Origin: Salvelinus alpinus
Lineage: Eukaryota > Chordata > Actinopteri > Salmoniformes > Salmonidae
Length of the DNA stretch: 64,000 nucleotides
Assembly: GCF_045679555.1 (NCBI RefSeq)
Contig: NC_092091.1
Location: 67,332,394 to 67,396,393 of the forward strand
Direction of reading: 5' to 3'
Shown piece after piece: positions 57,413 through 64,000 of the stretch. Numbering within the stretch: the first letter of the stretch is position 1; each line of letters starts with the position of its first letter. Under the pieces are notes generated by a model that saw only the letters and a list, made by a program, of their open reading frames with translations, searched no databases and had not been told where the DNA came from. A program made the translations under genes and the position numbers.

Positions 57413-58121
57413 GTGTCATAATATCCATAAACCCTAGCGGTCAAACAGAGAAATGGTTCCAATCGTTTTTCCACCATTCATTTTTCCCATAGGGGATTTA
57501 AGAAACATTTCAAATGAGGGCTGTGTTTCATGTAGATTTACCCTGGCGTGACGTTTTGATAACCATGCAAATCTCTCTAGGACAAGGTGACTTTTAGTAA
57601 TATATTCGCCCCCAAAAATGAAACGCTAATTAGCTGCTAATTTGGCTATCATAAAGGACTATAAATGCCATGATGATCTGGATGAGCCTGCCGAATCGAG
57701 GCAAAGGTAAGAAACTCTGGATTAACTATCTAATGTTAGCTAAATGCAGTAATGAATAAATTGGTTACATTTCTTTAAATGAACAATTCTGTTAAGTGTC
57801 TTGTGCAAGTTCTAAATTGACAATACCTGTTAGCAAAGGTATCAGCTAGCGATGACGTGCAGGAGCTTGAAGGGATTTGTAGTTTTGCATGATGTCTACT
57901 TTGATGGTAATTAGCATTTACAAATCTGAGAGTAAATTGCGTAATATACCGATAAAAGTCACCTTGTCCAAGAGAGATTTACATGGTTATCAAAACGTCA
58001 CGCCGGGGTAAATCTACATGAAACACAGCCCTTATTTGAAGTGTTTCTAAAATCCCCTATGGGAAAAATGATTGGAACCATTTCCCTGTTTGACCACTAG
58101 GTTTTATGGGTATTATGACAC
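57413..58121. mobile_element. Foldback element with about 190-bp inverted arms
   Basis: The left arm GTGTCATAATATCCATAAAC through GACAAGGTGACTTTTAGTAA is mirrored by the right arm ending TTTATGGGTATTATGACAC. The spacer is about 320 bp without a protein frame. It lies downstream of the SMAD1 coding region. Confidence 0.88.
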
Positions 58122-58861
58122 CTCCACTGTGGGGCTCTATGTGACTCGACAATTGATTGTTTTCTTTTTTTGCTGTACCATGCACAGCTAGGGTCAAACT
58201 GAACTATCATACGCTTGTGCCCATCTCTGTCTGTTTAGTGTCATTCTTCAGTCACTACCTAAACAAGCCAAACGGTGATTTGCTACACTAAACCAAACTA
58301 CGCGTTTGCAAAACCGACTGCACAGCACTTTTCTCTAATGTTGAGTATGCCTAAAACACGATTAAAATCGTTTAATTCAGTTGTAACATGGGTGTAACAC
58401 AAGAAGAGAAATATTTATTTATGTACAATTTTTTTAATCTTATGTCCTGTGAGCACAATCCCACAATGCCCACCTCACTCTCCCGCCCTGCTCCCACTGA
58501 TGCCCTCTCATGATTTCTCCTCATGACAGGGTTTGTAAATAATCTAAAGGGATTTTATGTAGGGGTCTTTTTCTTCAACTCTTTTTATTTCCCAAAACCT
58601 AAAAAAATTACATTTTTAGGGTTCTGGGGGAGACATTTGTATTTACTGACCTCAGTATTTTCATACGTTCTAAAAATGTTCATAAGAAACATAATATTTC
58701 TACATTTTTTCATCCATATTGGTTGTCTTCCAATCCTTCCAATTCTGTACACATTTATTATCGTTGTAGCAACACATGAAACTGGCTGTATGGGTTTCCA
58801 ATGTTAACCCAAAAAACAGGGGAAGGGAAAAGAAAGAGGAAAAACTGCCGGAACAAGATCA

Positions 58862-58990
58862 GGGACCCATATTCACGTATTAGAGTGCTGATCTATGTTC
58901 AGGTCCCACCAGTCCATATAAATGTATTCATTATGATCTAAAAGGCCAAACTGATCCTCGTTCAGACTCTTTCTGAATATGGGCCCCATA
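58862..58990. mobile_element. Small MITE with CCCATATTCA ends
   Basis: GGGACCCATATTCACGTATT at the left faces TCTGAATATGGGCCCC at the right; about 130 bp, non-coding, in the likely SMAD1 3' UTR. Confidence 0.6.
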
Positions 58991-59172
58991 TGAGGAGGAT
59001 ACTTTGCGTAATGCTGAATTGATGATTAGTTTATAATGATTTGAGTCTGATTGATAATTATTACAGTTGGTCACAAAGATCAAGTATCTTCCAGATGCTT
59101 CTATCTCGTCCCCCCCACACATCCCAGTCTGCAATGTGCCCAATTTCAGACATAATCCCTCAAGTACAAACC

Positions 59173-59313
59173 CACCAGGGTTGGGGTCAATTCCATTTCA
59201 ATTCAGTCAATACAGTAAATAAACTGAATTTCCTATTTTAATTTAGATTCTCTTAAAATTCCAGTTTACTTGCTGAATTGACTGATTTCAATTAGAATTG
59301 ACCCCCACCCTGA
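59173..59313. mobile_element. Small MITE with GGGGTCAATTC ends
   Basis: GGTTGGGGTCAATTCCATTT is mirrored by TTAGAATTGACCCCCACCC. Non-coding, just after the SMAD1 stop codon. Confidence 0.75.
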
Positions 59314-59389
59314 AACCCACCCATCCCACCCCTCCACTGGAACCTAAATGCTGGGTTTGGACAGCCCTGGGGCCTGGGGACAGTTTCGT

Positions 59390-63332
<3,943 letters not shown>

Positions 63333-63446
63333 TTAAACCAGAGAGAAATACTCTCTCTATACTGAACATTGACTTACCAGCTTTATCTGTTTTAGAGCCT
63401 TTGGTTTAGTCCAACATACTGACAAAAACACCTTTACCTACACCAG

Positions 63447-63625
63447 GGTTTCCCAAAGTCCTCGGGACCCCAAGGGGTGCACGTTTTGGGTTTTGCCCTA
63501 ACACTACACAGCTAATTCAAATAGCCAACAGGCTTTGATCATTTGGATCAGCTGTGTAGTGTTAGGGCAAAAACTAAAACGTGCACTCATTGGAGTCCCG
63601 AGGACCGAGTTTGGGAAACGCTGAC
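63447..63625. mobile_element. Foldback MITE, second copy
   Basis: TTTCCCAAAGTCCTCGGGAC ... GAGGACCGAGTTTGGGAAAC, with mirrored CACTACACAGCT arms. Same family as 36538-36722. Lies in SMAD1 intronic DNA. Confidence 0.85.
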
Positions 63626-63757
63626 CTACACAGTACAGCTACCTGAATATTCCTGTCATACGTCCTTTACTTACTGTCATCACCTACAGTAAGTCTATTG
63701 CTGCTTAGCCTATTCCATTGTTTATATTGGATCAGCCATTTGCCTAGCACACACATA

Positions 63758-64000
63758 TACACTGAGTGTCCAAAACATTATGAACACCTGCACTTTCCAT
63801 GACATAGACTGACCAGGTGAATCCAGGTGAAAGCTATGATCCCTTATTGATGTCACTTGATAAATCCACTTAAATAAGTGTAGATGAAGGGGAGGAGACA
63901 GATTAATAAGGGATGTTTAAGCCTTGAGACAATTGAGACATAGATTGTGTATGTGTGTCATTCAGAGGGTGAATGGGAAGACAAAATATTGAAGTGCCTT
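63758..64000. mobile_element. MITE with ACACTGAGTG terminus, cut by window end
   Basis: Begins ACACTGAGTGTCCAAAACAT and matches the reverse complement of the right part of the element at 11347-11892 over about 240 bp. Confidence 0.8.

Larger units (their letters stand above)
58400..59389 (-). other. SMAD1: SMAD1 3' UTR region (extent not resolved)
   Basis: Non-coding sequence follows the SMAD1 stop codon. Several - strand AATAAA hexamers occur (near 58755, 58583 and 58418), and no single end can be chosen. It contains two small inverted-repeat elements (about 58862-58990 and 59173-59313). Confidence 0.4.

Overview
The window is animal genomic DNA, almost certainly from a salmonid fish (trout, salmon or char group). 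The genes are vertebrate, split into short exons by long introns. The filler is made of Tc1-like transposons, tRNA-derived SINEs, 5'-truncated LINE copies, palindromic MITEs, long CA/GT tracts and large minisatellites of the kind common in salmonid genomes. The species cannot be named from the sequence alone.

Three protein-coding genes can be reconstructed exon by exon with matching splice phases. (1) ZNF827, + strand, positions 3782-26850: eight 3' coding exons carrying eleven C2H2-type fingers and the stop codon; the 5' part lies before the window. (2) MMAA, - strand, 53328 down to 44722: a complete coding sequence in six exons, 415 codons plus stop, encoding the mitochondrial GTPase chaperone of methylmalonyl-CoA mutase. 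(3) SMAD1, - strand, 63298 down to 59390: the last four coding exons (end of the linker and the whole MH2 domain with its SSVS tail); the MH1-coding exons lie beyond the window. ZNF827 converges on MMAA, and SMAD1 lies upstream of MMAA on the same strand. This is the neighbour set and relative orientation known from human chromosome 4q31.

Layout: 1-3781 intron with nested transposon and SINE; 3782-26850 ZNF827 exons, with three large minisatellites in its introns (28 bp, 57 bp and about 35 bp units) and a LINE fragment; 26851 to about 29150 ZNF827 3' UTR; about 29.2-44.4 kb intergenic DNA rich in palindromic elements and small tandem repeats; 44.4-53.9 kb MMAA, with Tc1-like copies in two introns; 53.9-59.4 kb mixed repeats and the SMAD1 downstream/3' UTR region; 59.4-64 kb SMAD1.

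The genes are neighbours, not a pathway: a zinc-finger chromatin/RNA regulator, a cobalamin-pathway GTPase chaperone and a BMP signal transducer. I found no new multi-gene system. The most unusual signal is that several splice junctions of MMAA and SMAD1 have nearby partial duplicate copies (junction plus adjoining exon bases). At three acceptors the extra copy looks usable but would truncate the protein. A GC-AG intron in ZNF827 and a 51-bp perfect palindrome are further points.
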